This document shows, piece by piece, positions 16,080 to 23,429 of a stretch of 32,918 bases of DNA (within the stretch, counting starts at the first letter, position 1; each line of letters starts with the position of its first letter). The notes under the pieces were generated by a model that had not been told where the DNA came from, did not search any database, and was given only the letters and a program-made list of their open reading frames with translations. Source of the DNA: Propionibacteriaceae bacterium UBA7704. GTDB lineage: Bacteria > Actinomycetota > Actinomycetes > Propionibacteriales > Propionibacteriaceae. The stretch spans positions 284 to 33,201 of the forward strand of contig DLGC01000025.1 of the NCBI GenBank assembly GCA_002482525.1. The letters run 5' to 3'. The position numbers and the translations under genes are program-made.

Positions 16080-17909
16080 ATGCACACCGCACGCTTGAGC
16101 ATTGTTGCTCTGTTGGCCACGACTGGCCTGCTGCTTAGTGCTGCCCCGAGTTGGGCGCAGCCCCAGACCGAGGATCAAACGATCCTGGTCACCTTCGATA
16201 GCACCCGCTCCGACCCGGCCGCTGCCGCAGAACAGGCAGTGGAGCGAGCCGGTGGAACCGTGACCGATGTCCAGCGGCTGGGCTCGACGATCGCCGCGGT
16301 CACCATCACCACCACATCCCGCCGACAGGCTGCTGCTATCGAGGATCGTGCCGAGGATCAGCGCGGTGTGAAGGCCGCCGAGGTGGCCGGCACGGTGTAC
16401 CCGACGAAGACCGACGACAGCTACTACAGCTACTTGTGGAACCTCAACAACGGCTCGGCGAGCACCTATGGCGTCAAGGCGGAGAGCGCCTGGGCGACGT
16501 CGACCGGCGCGGGGACGGTGATCGGAATCATCGATACCGGCATCACCCGCAATACCGACCTGAACGCCCATGTGATCGCCGGCTATGACTTCATCGACGA
16601 CGACACCAATCCCACCGACGCCGGTCCGGTTTCGGCGACCTCCTGGCACGGCACCCACGTTGCCGGTATCGCAGCCGGCATCGCCAACAACGGTGTGGGC
16701 ACCTTCGGGGTCGCACCGAACGCCAAGATCGAGCCGATCCGCATGCTGGGCGCCTACGGCGGCAGCGACGCCGACCTGGTGTCGGCAATCCTGTGGGGTG
16801 CGGGAGTCAGCAAGGGCGGAGCCTCGGTCAGCAACGCGCATCCCGCCGATGTGCTGAATCTCTCACTAGGCAGCAGCAGTTCCTTGAACCTGAGCTGCCC
16901 CACCGCCCTGCAAACCGCCATCAATCAAGCCGTGGCAGCAGGAACCTCCGTCGTGGTGGCCGCAGGCAACGATGCAACCAGCCTCGCTGCGACCTACCCG
17001 GCCAACTGCAGCAATGTCATCCGGGTGACCTCAACCGGCGTCGACGGCAAGCTCGCCGGCTACAGCAACCACGGAACCACGGCATTTCCGGCAACAGTGG
17101 CCGCTCCGGGCGGATCGGCAACATCGGGCAGCGATCCCAACCCGCAGCATTGGATCTTGTCGACCTGGCCGGACTCCTACCAGTTCATGGTCGGTACCTC
17201 GATGGCGGCCCCGCACGTCGCCGGCGAGGTGGCACTGCTGAAGTCGATCGCCCCATCGCTGACGCCGGCCCAGGTCACTGCGGTGATCAGCGGCCACACC
17301 ACCGCTTTGAGTGATGGTTGCACCACGGCGCGGTGCGGGAAGGGCATCGTCAATGCTGCCGCTGCGGTGGCGCACCTTGCGCCGCCGGCGGTTACCACGG
17401 CCAAGGTTGCCGGTACCGCACGCGTGGGGCGGGTCGTCCGGGCATCGATGCCGAGCAGCCTCGACGCCGACCATCTGTCCTATCAGTGGTTGCGCGACGG
17501 TGCCGCCATCGCCACCGCGACCCGCTCGAGCTACCGCCTCAGCAAAGCCGATTACCGGCACGCCGTCTCGGTGAGGATCACGGCGACATCATCTGGCGTC
17601 ACCGTCACCAAGACCAGCGCCCGGGTGAGCGTGGCGAAGGGCACCTTCGGTAAGCAGCGTTCCCCCAAGGCCCGGGGCACGGCACGAGTCGGGCGCACCC
17701 TCACAGCCTTCCGCGGCCGCTGGACGCAGAGCCCCACGAGCTATCGCTACCAATGGCTGCGCGACGGTCACAAGATCGCCAAAGCCACCAAGACCCACTA
17801 TCGACTCACGGCCAAGGATCGCGGGCACAAGATCTCGATTCGCATCACGGTGAAGCGGTCGGCCTACGTCACGCGCTCCGCCAGCAGCCCCCAGCGATTC
17901 GTCCGCTGA
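16080..17909 (+). CDS. Secreted subtilisin-like protease (S8), paralogue 1
   Basis: 609-residue secreted serine protease. It has a signal peptide of about 26 residues ending PSWA, a propeptide-like domain to about 112, then the S8 domain. The triad is Asp152 (IIDTGI), His190 (SWHGTHVAG) and Ser374 (GTSMAAPHVAG), with oxyanion Asn297 in VVAAGN. After about 435 come two repeats of about 85 residues, each with GTARVGR...YQWLRDG...YRL, the second rich in Lys/Arg. The start ATG 16080 has TAAGGA eight bases before it. The open frame continues upstream but lacks a signal peptide. It is the first of three tandem paralogues. Extracellular peptide supply or surface processing is the likely role. Confidence 0.88.
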   Translation: MHTARLSIVALLATTGLLLSAAPSWAQPQTEDQTILVTFDSTRSDPAAAAEQAVERAGGTVTDVQRLGSTIAAVTITTTSRRQAAAIEDRAEDQRGVKAAEVAGTVYPTKTDDSYYSYLWNLNNGSASTYGVKAESAWATSTGAGTVIGIIDTGITRNTDLNAHVIAGYDFIDDDTNPTDAGPVSATSWHGTHVAGIAAGIANNGVGTFGVAPNAKIEPIRMLGAYGGSDADLVSAILWGAGVSKGGASVSNAHPADVLNLSLGSSSSLNLSCPTALQTAINQAVAAGTSVVVAAGNDATSLAATYPANCSNVIRVTSTGVDGKLAGYSNHGTTAFPATVAAPGGSATSGSDPNPQHWILSTWPDSYQFMVGTSMAAPHVAGEVALLKSIAPSLTPAQVTAVISGHTTALSDGCTTARCGKGIVNAAAAVAHLAPPAVTTAKVAGTARVGRVVRASMPSSLDADHLSYQWLRDGAAIATATRSSYRLSKADYRHAVSVRITATSSGVTVTKTSARVSVAKGTFGKQRSPKARGTARVGRTLTAFRGRWTQSPTSYRYQWLRDGHKIAKATKTHYRLTAKDRGHKISIRITVKRSAYVTRSASSPQRFVR

Positions 17910-17916
17910 GCTGAAC

Positions 17917-17963
17917 CGACATCACCCAACACCTCCGCAACGGAAGAATTTGCGCTGATGTCG
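17917..17963 (+). promoter_or_regulatory. Inverted repeat between proteases 1 and 2
   Basis: CGACATCA (17917-17924) and TGATGTCG (17956-17963) form an 8-bp dyad enclosing shorter dyads (TCCG-caa-CGGA). It lies just after the first protease's stop. It may be a weak terminator or a regulator site for the second protease. Confidence 0.3.
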
Positions 17964-18085
17964 TGCGGATTGCCGCTGTCGATGCGACACAACGGGCTCG
18001 TGTGGTCCAAGATGGGGGACGCTGGCCAAGAACGTCGTTCTGAGCCCACCGGAGGCAGCCAGTTGGCGACGGCGTGAGGATCTTG

Positions 18086-19996
18086 ATGAAGAACGTTCGG
18101 TGGACTGCAGTTGCAGTGCTGACAGTAGCGAGCCTCACGGCCACGGCGGCCCCGGGCTGGGCCGAGAATTCCACGCGCACCCGCGGGACGTCCGACCTTG
18201 CCACCATCATGGTGACCGTCGCCCCCGGAACCGCCGACCCGACTCGAGCAGCCGTGTCGGCGATCTCCGCGACGCGGGCAGCGGTGACCGATGCGGTCGC
18301 CATCGGCCCGAATACCGTTGCGGTCACTGTGAACGGCACCAGCGCAGTCCAGGCCCAGCGGGTGAGTGCCCAGGCTGAAGAGCGCGCCACCGTGCTTTCG
18401 GCGGAGGTGTCACGCACGGCGCACGCCACGACGACCAACGACACCTACTACTCGTCGTTGTGGAACATCAACAATCAGGCAAGCAGCACCTACGGCGTCA
18501 AAGCCGAGAATGCATGGTCGACCAGCCGCGGCGCCGGCGCGGTGATCGGCGTCATCGACACCGGCATCACCTCGCATTCAGACTTGAAGGCCAACGTCAT
18601 CACCGGCTATGACTTCGTCAGCTATGGCGCAACCTCCCCCTACAAGGAGGACAACGGCGGCGACGGCAACGGCTGGGATTCCAATCCCACCGATGAGGGC
18701 GACTGGTACCCGACAAGCCCAACCGAATATGTGCGATCCAGTTGGCACGGTACCCACGTGGCCGGCACCGCCGCTGCCATCGTCGGGAACGCCAAGGGCG
18801 TTGCCGGAGTCGCCCCGTCGGCGTTCATTGAACCGATCCGAGTTCTCGGCTGGACCGGAGGCCGGGAGTCCGACATCATCGCGGGCATCAACTGGGGAGC
18901 CGGTATTCACGTGCCCGGAGTCCCTGACAACAAGCATCCGGCCGATGTGCTGAATCTCTCCCTTGGCGGCCCCGGGACGTGCAGCAGCAGCATGCAGAGC
19001 GCCATCAATGCTGCGGTCAATGCCGGTACCGCTGTGGTCGTCGCGGCCGGCAATGGCGACGAAAACGGCAACGCCCTTCCCATCGATGGCCAGTTCCCCG
19101 CCAACTGCAACAACGTGATTCGCGTGACTGCAACGAACTCCAGTGGTGCCAAGTCATCGTGGAGCAACTACGGCACCGCGAGCTTCCCGGCGACGGTGGC
19201 AGCACCGGGGGTAGGTATCTACTCCACGGTGAACAACGGTGTGCAGGGTCCGACCACCGAGGGTTATGGCTCGATGGACGGCACGTCGATGGCTGCCCCA
19301 CACGTCTCTGGCATCCTCGCTCTGCTGCGGTCGGCCGACGCCCGACTGACGCCCGCCCAGCTGAAGACCATGCTCACCACCAACACCACCCCCGCCAGTG
19401 GCGGCTGCAGCACGACGTCCTGCGGTGTCGGCATCGCGAATGCAGCAGCGGCCATCGCTCAGCTTGCAGCACCGGCGATCACCTCTGTCGGAATCTCCGG
19501 CGCAGCCCGGGTAGGCGCCACGGTCACCGCTGCCCCCCGAGCCAGCACCCATTCGGCCTATTTGAAGTACCAGTGGTTGCGTGACGGCACGATCATCGCG
19601 GGTGCGACTCGCTCGACCTTGGCGCTGACGACTGCTGATTTCCATCACAACATCAGCGTCACCGTGACCGCCACGGTGGGATCGGCTTCGGCAACCCGCA
19701 CCAGCGGCACGGTGAACGTCAGCTACGGCACCTTCGCCAAGTCGAAGTCACCCAAGGTCAAGGGCACCATGCGCGTCGGCAAGAAGCTGACCGCCTATGC
19801 CGGGGCCTGGTCGCCGAAACCCTCGACGGTCACCTACCAATGGCTGCGCGACGGCAAGAAGATCAAGCGCGCCACCAAGGCCGGATACCGACTCACCTCC
19901 AAGGACCGTGGTCACAAGATTTCGGTTCGCGTCACGGTGAAGCGTTCGTACTACACCTCACGTACCGCGACCAGCGCCAAGCGTCGCGCGAGCTGA
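18086..19996 (+). CDS. Secreted subtilisin-like protease (S8), paralogue 2
   Basis: 636-residue secreted protease, closest in layout to the first paralogue. It has a signal peptide to about residue 26 (APGWA), a propeptide-like region to about 120, then the catalytic domain with Asp158 (VIDTGI), His221 (SWHGTHVAG), Asn323 (VVAAGN) and Ser401 (GTSMAAPHVSG). An extra acidic Gly/Asp-rich loop (KEDNGGDGNGWDSN) sits between Asp and His and could bind calcium. Two YQWLRDG repeats follow, ending in a Lys/Arg-rich tail. ATG 18086 is chosen because GAGGA lies five bases upstream. A GTG four codons earlier is also in frame. Confidence 0.88.
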   Translation: MKNVRWTAVAVLTVASLTATAAPGWAENSTRTRGTSDLATIMVTVAPGTADPTRAAVSAISATRAAVTDAVAIGPNTVAVTVNGTSAVQAQRVSAQAEERATVLSAEVSRTAHATTTNDTYYSSLWNINNQASSTYGVKAENAWSTSRGAGAVIGVIDTGITSHSDLKANVITGYDFVSYGATSPYKEDNGGDGNGWDSNPTDEGDWYPTSPTEYVRSSWHGTHVAGTAAAIVGNAKGVAGVAPSAFIEPIRVLGWTGGRESDIIAGINWGAGIHVPGVPDNKHPADVLNLSLGGPGTCSSSMQSAINAAVNAGTAVVVAAGNGDENGNALPIDGQFPANCNNVIRVTATNSSGAKSSWSNYGTASFPATVAAPGVGIYSTVNNGVQGPTTEGYGSMDGTSMAAPHVSGILALLRSADARLTPAQLKTMLTTNTTPASGGCSTTSCGVGIANAAAAIAQLAAPAITSVGISGAARVGATVTAAPRASTHSAYLKYQWLRDGTIIAGATRSTLALTTADFHHNISVTVTATVGSASATRTSGTVNVSYGTFAKSKSPKVKGTMRVGKKLTAYAGAWSPKPSTVTYQWLRDGKKIKRATKAGYRLTSKDRGHKISVRVTVKRSYYTSRTATSAKRRAS

Positions 19997-20031
19997 GCAG
20001 GCTCCGGGCGCAGCGCCGGACGGGCGTGGTC

Positions 20032-20037
20032 TACGAT
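20032..20037 (+). promoter_or_regulatory. -10 element before protease 3
   Basis: TACGAT, eight bases before ATG 20046, suggests this protease can be transcribed separately. No good -35 is seen. Confidence 0.35.
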
Positions 20038-20045
20038 GCGTCCGG

Positions 20046-21752
20046 ATGATCTTCGGGGGAAGCATGAGTGGCAGGTGCGTGCGCGTCGCCGTCGCCGGCG
20101 GTGTCTTGACGGCGCTGTTGGCAGCCACGACCCCCGCCGTGGCTGCGACCGACGAATCGCAGCAGCAGTGGAACCTGGCCGCTGGCTCGGCCTACGGGGT
20201 GCGCGCTGCTGAGGCTTGGACGGTGTCCACCGGCAGCGGCGCGACCATCGCCATGCTGGACTCCGGCCTCACGCCGCATCCGGATCTGACCGGTTCGTGG
20301 TCCACGCTGTACGGCGGCAACGTGGTGGCCGGATACGACTTCATCAGCAACCAGACCTACGCCGCGGACGGCGATGGCTGGGATGCTGATCCCACCGACA
20401 CTGGGCGTCAAAGCGATGCCTCCGGCAACGACATCGGACCGTACGCCCACGGCGAGCAGACGGCCGGTGTGGCGGCAGCGCTGAAGAACGGCACCGGTGT
20501 GGTCGGTGTGGCCCCCGAGGCGACGATCGTGCCAGTGCGGGTCATGGGCGACCAATGGTCGATCGCCGACGATGCCGACTTGGCGGCGGCCATCCGCTGG
20601 GGTGCCGGCATCGCAGTCCCGGGTGTCCCGACCAATGCTCATCCGGCCGATGTGCTGAGCCTGTCGATCGCGGTGCCGTGGCCGACCTGCCCCACCGAAC
20701 TTCAAGATGCCATCGATGCCGCGGTCGCCCACGACGTTGCGGTGGTGGTGGCGGCCGGAAATACCTGGACCGACTCTGGGCCACGAAACACCATCGATGA
20801 CACGGCTCCGGCAACCTGCGACAACATCATTCGGGTCACCGCTTCCACCGCTGCAGGAGTTCTGGAGCAATACAGCAACGTGGGCACTGCTGCGGTTCCG
20901 GCCACGATCGCCGCCCCGGGCACGATCCGTTCGCTGTGCCCGCTGGCGATGCCCTCCTGCCAGGACGGCTACATCGACACCATCGGCACCTCGATGTCGG
21001 TGCCGCATGTTTCCGGCGTGGTCGCGCTACTGCGGGCGGCGCGACCTGAACTGAGTGTGGCTGAGATCACCACGATCCTCACCGAGACCGCCACCCCGTT
21101 TTCAACGTCCTGTGCGGCGTCCGTGTGCGGGGCCGGTGTTGTCAACGCACCGGCGGCGCTCAGCCAGGCCATGGCCGGTGTCACGCCACCGGTAACCCCC
21201 TCCCCCTCGCCCACTCCCAGCCCGACGGTGACGTTGACCACGCCCCGAGTGAGCGGAACCGCAGCCGTGGGGCAGACGCTGACCGTCGCTGCCGCGGCGC
21301 AGCCGAGCACCGCCCGGCTATCGGTGCAGTGGTTCCGAGATGGGGTCGCGATCCCGGGCGCCACCGGACGCAGCTATCGCGCGACAGTGGCCGATCTGGA
21401 CGCGACGGTGAAGGCGCAGGTGGTCGCCACGCTGGGGCCCAGCATCGTCAAGCGCCTCAGCGCCGCGGTGACCATCAGAAGGGGAACGCTCACCAAGCGT
21501 CGCGCGCCGCGCATCATCGGAACCGCCCGGGTCGGACTCCGACTCACCGCCCGGCACGGCGCCTGGTCGCCGAAGCCGAGTGCCTTCAGGTACCAGTGGC
21601 TTCGCGACGGCCGCAAGATCGCCGGCGCCACCACGGCCCACTACCGCCCTACCTGGCGAGACGAAGGTCATGCCCTCTCGGTGCGGGTCCGCGTGAAGAG
21701 ATCCGGCTACGCATCCCGATCGGCCACCAGCGCCCTACGCCGGGTTCGCTGA
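20046..21752 (+). CDS. Secreted subtilisin-like protease (S8), paralogue 3, no propeptide
   Basis: 568-residue S8 protein with a signal peptide ending near TPAVA. The mature part reaches the catalytic domain within about 25 residues, so the propeptide present in both neighbours is missing. Catalytic residues are Asp72 (MLDSGL), His135 (AHGEQTAG), Asn239 (VVAAGN) and Ser316 (GTSMSVPHVSG). The usual HGTH is HGEQ here, with the catalytic His kept. A Pro/Ser/Thr linker (TPSPSPTPSPT) precedes two YQWLRDG-like repeats, the first degenerate (VQWFRDG). An alternative start is ATG 20064 with GGGGGA upstream. It is probably secreted. Activity is likely but less certain than for its neighbours. Confidence 0.85.
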   Translation: MIFGGSMSGRCVRVAVAGGVLTALLAATTPAVAATDESQQQWNLAAGSAYGVRAAEAWTVSTGSGATIAMLDSGLTPHPDLTGSWSTLYGGNVVAGYDFISNQTYAADGDGWDADPTDTGRQSDASGNDIGPYAHGEQTAGVAAALKNGTGVVGVAPEATIVPVRVMGDQWSIADDADLAAAIRWGAGIAVPGVPTNAHPADVLSLSIAVPWPTCPTELQDAIDAAVAHDVAVVVAAGNTWTDSGPRNTIDDTAPATCDNIIRVTASTAAGVLEQYSNVGTAAVPATIAAPGTIRSLCPLAMPSCQDGYIDTIGTSMSVPHVSGVVALLRAARPELSVAEITTILTETATPFSTSCAASVCGAGVVNAPAALSQAMAGVTPPVTPSPSPTPSPTVTLTTPRVSGTAAVGQTLTVAAAAQPSTARLSVQWFRDGVAIPGATGRSYRATVADLDATVKAQVVATLGPSIVKRLSAAVTIRRGTLTKRRAPRIIGTARVGLRLTARHGAWSPKPSAFRYQWLRDGRKIAGATTAHYRPTWRDEGHALSVRVRVKRSGYASRSATSALRRVR

Positions 21753-21753
21753 G

Positions 21754-21769
21754 GCCGCCCGTAGGCGGC
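21754..21769. terminator. Short GC hairpin between convergent genes
   Basis: GCCGCC-cgta-GGCGGC directly after the third protease stop. It has a 6-bp stem and no U-tract. It may terminate the protease gene and the convergent prenyl transferase gene. Confidence 0.5.
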
Positions 21770-21789
21770 GCCGATCACGGTGGCACCGC

Positions 21790-22599
21790 TCAGCGCCCGA
21801 AGCGGCGTTCCCGCTGGGCGTAGGAGCGCAAGGCCCGGACGAAGTCGACCTTGCGGAAGTCCGGCCAGAGCGCCTCGCAGAAGTAGAACTCACTGTGAGC
21901 GGCCTGCCAGATGAGGAATCCCGACATCCGCTGCTCGCCGGAGGTACGGATGATCAGGTCCGGATCAGGCTGACCGGCGGTATAGAGGTGTTCGGCGATG
22001 TCGTCGATCTCCAGGCTGTCGGCGAGCTGATCCAGGCTGTTTCCTTTGGACGCCTCACTGGACAGCAACGATCGAACGGCGTCGCGCAATTCATGGCGTC
22101 CGCCGTAGGCGATCGCCACGTTCACATGACAGCCGGAGTTGTTCGCGGTCGCGGCCTCGGCACTGACGATGGTGGCAGCCATCTCGGCGGGCAGCAGGCT
22201 GGCGTCTCCCACCATCTGAACTCGATAGTCGGCGATGCTGGCCAGATCGGTGAACAGCCGCTGGATCACGTCCAACAGCGGCGCCACTTCGGCGCCTTCG
22301 GAGCGGCGCAGGTTATCGGTGGACAACACCCACAAGGTGACCAACGGAATGTCGAGTTCGGAGCACCAGCCCACGAACTCCTTCAGTTTGTCCGCTCCGG
22401 CCTGATACCCGACCACCAGCGGCTTGCCGGGAGCATTGGTGCGCGCCCAGCGGCGGTTACCATCTGCCAGCACTGCGATGTGGCGGGGCAGGGACGAGGC
22501 ATCAAGCTCGCGTAGCACCCTTTTCTCGTAGTATCGATAGAGGAACCCCCAGGATTGCGCCCGGTCCAGAAGTTCACCGGGCCACCCGCTGATCGCCAT
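21790..22599 (-). CDS. uppS: Short-chain cis-prenyl (isoprenyl) transferase
   Basis: 269-residue UPP synthase-family enzyme that adds isopentenyl units in cis to an allylic diphosphate, feeding polyprenyl-phosphate lipid carriers. HIAVLADGNRRWA at 40-52 holds the Mg2+/diphosphate Asp46. LVTLWVLSTDNLRR follows, and the C-terminal RTSGEQRMSGFLIWQ binds IPP. Length and position beside trhA match M. tuberculosis Rv1086, which makes Z,E-farnesyl diphosphate, more than the longer decaprenyl enzyme. Chain length of the product here is inferred. ATG 22599 follows a TAGTGT -10 by six bases, suggesting a leaderless mRNA. Confidence 0.88.
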   Translation of the reverse strand: MAISGWPGELLDRAQSWGFLYRYYEKRVLRELDASSLPRHIAVLADGNRRWARTNAPGKPLVVGYQAGADKLKEFVGWCSELDIPLVTLWVLSTDNLRRSEGAEVAPLLDVIQRLFTDLASIADYRVQMVGDASLLPAEMAATIVSAEAATANNSGCHVNVAIAYGGRHELRDAVRSLLSSEASKGNSLDQLADSLEIDDIAEHLYTAGQPDPDLIIRTSGEQRMSGFLIWQAAHSEFYFCEALWPDFRKVDFVRALRSYAQRERRFGR

Positions 22600-22605
22600 A
22601 GCTGA

Positions 22606-22611
22606 ACACTA
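22606..22611 (-). promoter_or_regulatory. -10 element, leaderless uppS promoter
   Basis: TAGTGT on the minus strand, six bases before the uppS ATG. The -35 is weak. Confidence 0.4.
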
Positions 22612-22658
22612 CCGCCGTCAACAAGGCACAACCTTTGCCGAACCTGTGCGTCGGGGTC

Positions 22659-22711
22659 TTGAAATTGGCTGGGCATCAACCTACGGTGAAGTAAGTTACG
22701 CTACCGTAGGT
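22659..22711 (+). promoter_or_regulatory. trhA promoter overlapped by 33-bp symmetric operator
   Basis: TTGAAA (22659-22664), a 17-base spacer and TACGGT (22682-22687) form a good promoter. A palindrome centred on 22695 covers the -10 and start site. Its outer arms ACCTACGGT (22679-22687) and ACCGTAGGT (22703-22711) are perfect, and its inner GTAA-g-TTAC shares the same centre. This is the geometry of a TetR-type repressor site. The regulator is not in the window. Confidence 0.65.
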
Positions 22712-22722
22712 AAGGAGGCGAC

Positions 22723-23394
22723 ATGACAATCCATCCCGGAGAGACGACCGTGCTACCGACTGAACCGCCCAAACCCAAGATGCGAGGCTGGCTGCACCTC
22801 GGCATCACACCCCTGGCCATCATCGGCGGAGTGCTGCTGGTGGTGCTCGCGCCGTCCACGCCCGAAAAGGTGGGCAGTGCCATCTGGCTGGGGGGTGCCC
22901 TGCTGCTGTTCGGTACCAGCGCCGCCTATCACCTCGGAAACTGGACGCCGGGCACCAAAGCCGCTCTGCGCCGCTGGGACCACGCCAACATCTTCGTCTT
23001 CATCGCCGCCACCTACACCCCGATTGCGCTGAGCGTGCTCGATCCACGCTCAGCGACCCTGCTGCTGAGTCTGATCTGGGGCTTCGCCCTCGTGGCCGTG
23101 TTGGTGCGCGTCTTCTGGCAATCCGCGCCGCGCTGGGTCGACGTCATCGCCTACCTCGGGCTGGGCTGGGCCGGCGTGTGGTGGCTGCCGGCCTTCTGGA
23201 CCGAAGGCAGCCCGGCGGTGGTCATTTTGATTCTGCTCGGCGGAATCGCCTACAGCATCGGCGCGATGGTCTACGCCCGAAAGCTCCCCAACCCATCACC
23301 GACCTGGTTCGGATTCCACGAGGTCTTCCACGCCTTCACCCTGCTGGCCGCGATGATCCATTTCGCCGCGATCTGCGTCGCCATTTTCGCCTAG
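22723..23394 (+). CDS. trhA: Hemolysin III/PAQR family membrane protein, TrhA
   Basis: 223-residue seven-helix membrane protein of the PAQR/hemolysin III family. Conserved metal-site-type residues are visible: YHLGNW after helix 2, RRWDHANIFVFIAATYTP, and FHEVFHAF near the C-terminus. TrhA proteins act in membrane-energy and lipid homeostasis. Haemolysis is an old label from one Bacillus protein. ATG 22723 has AAGGAGG four bases upstream. It is divergent from uppS, the same neighbours as in mycobacteria (Rv1085c/Rv1086). Confidence 0.88.
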   Translation: MTIHPGETTVLPTEPPKPKMRGWLHLGITPLAIIGGVLLVVLAPSTPEKVGSAIWLGGALLLFGTSAAYHLGNWTPGTKAALRRWDHANIFVFIAATYTPIALSVLDPRSATLLLSLIWGFALVAVLVRVFWQSAPRWVDVIAYLGLGWAGVWWLPAFWTEGSPAVVILILLGGIAYSIGAMVYARKLPNPSPTWFGFHEVFHAFTLLAAMIHFAAICVAIFA

Positions 23395-23429
23395 CCCGTT
23401 CGACTCATCGAGCGGTCACTGCGTTGGGG

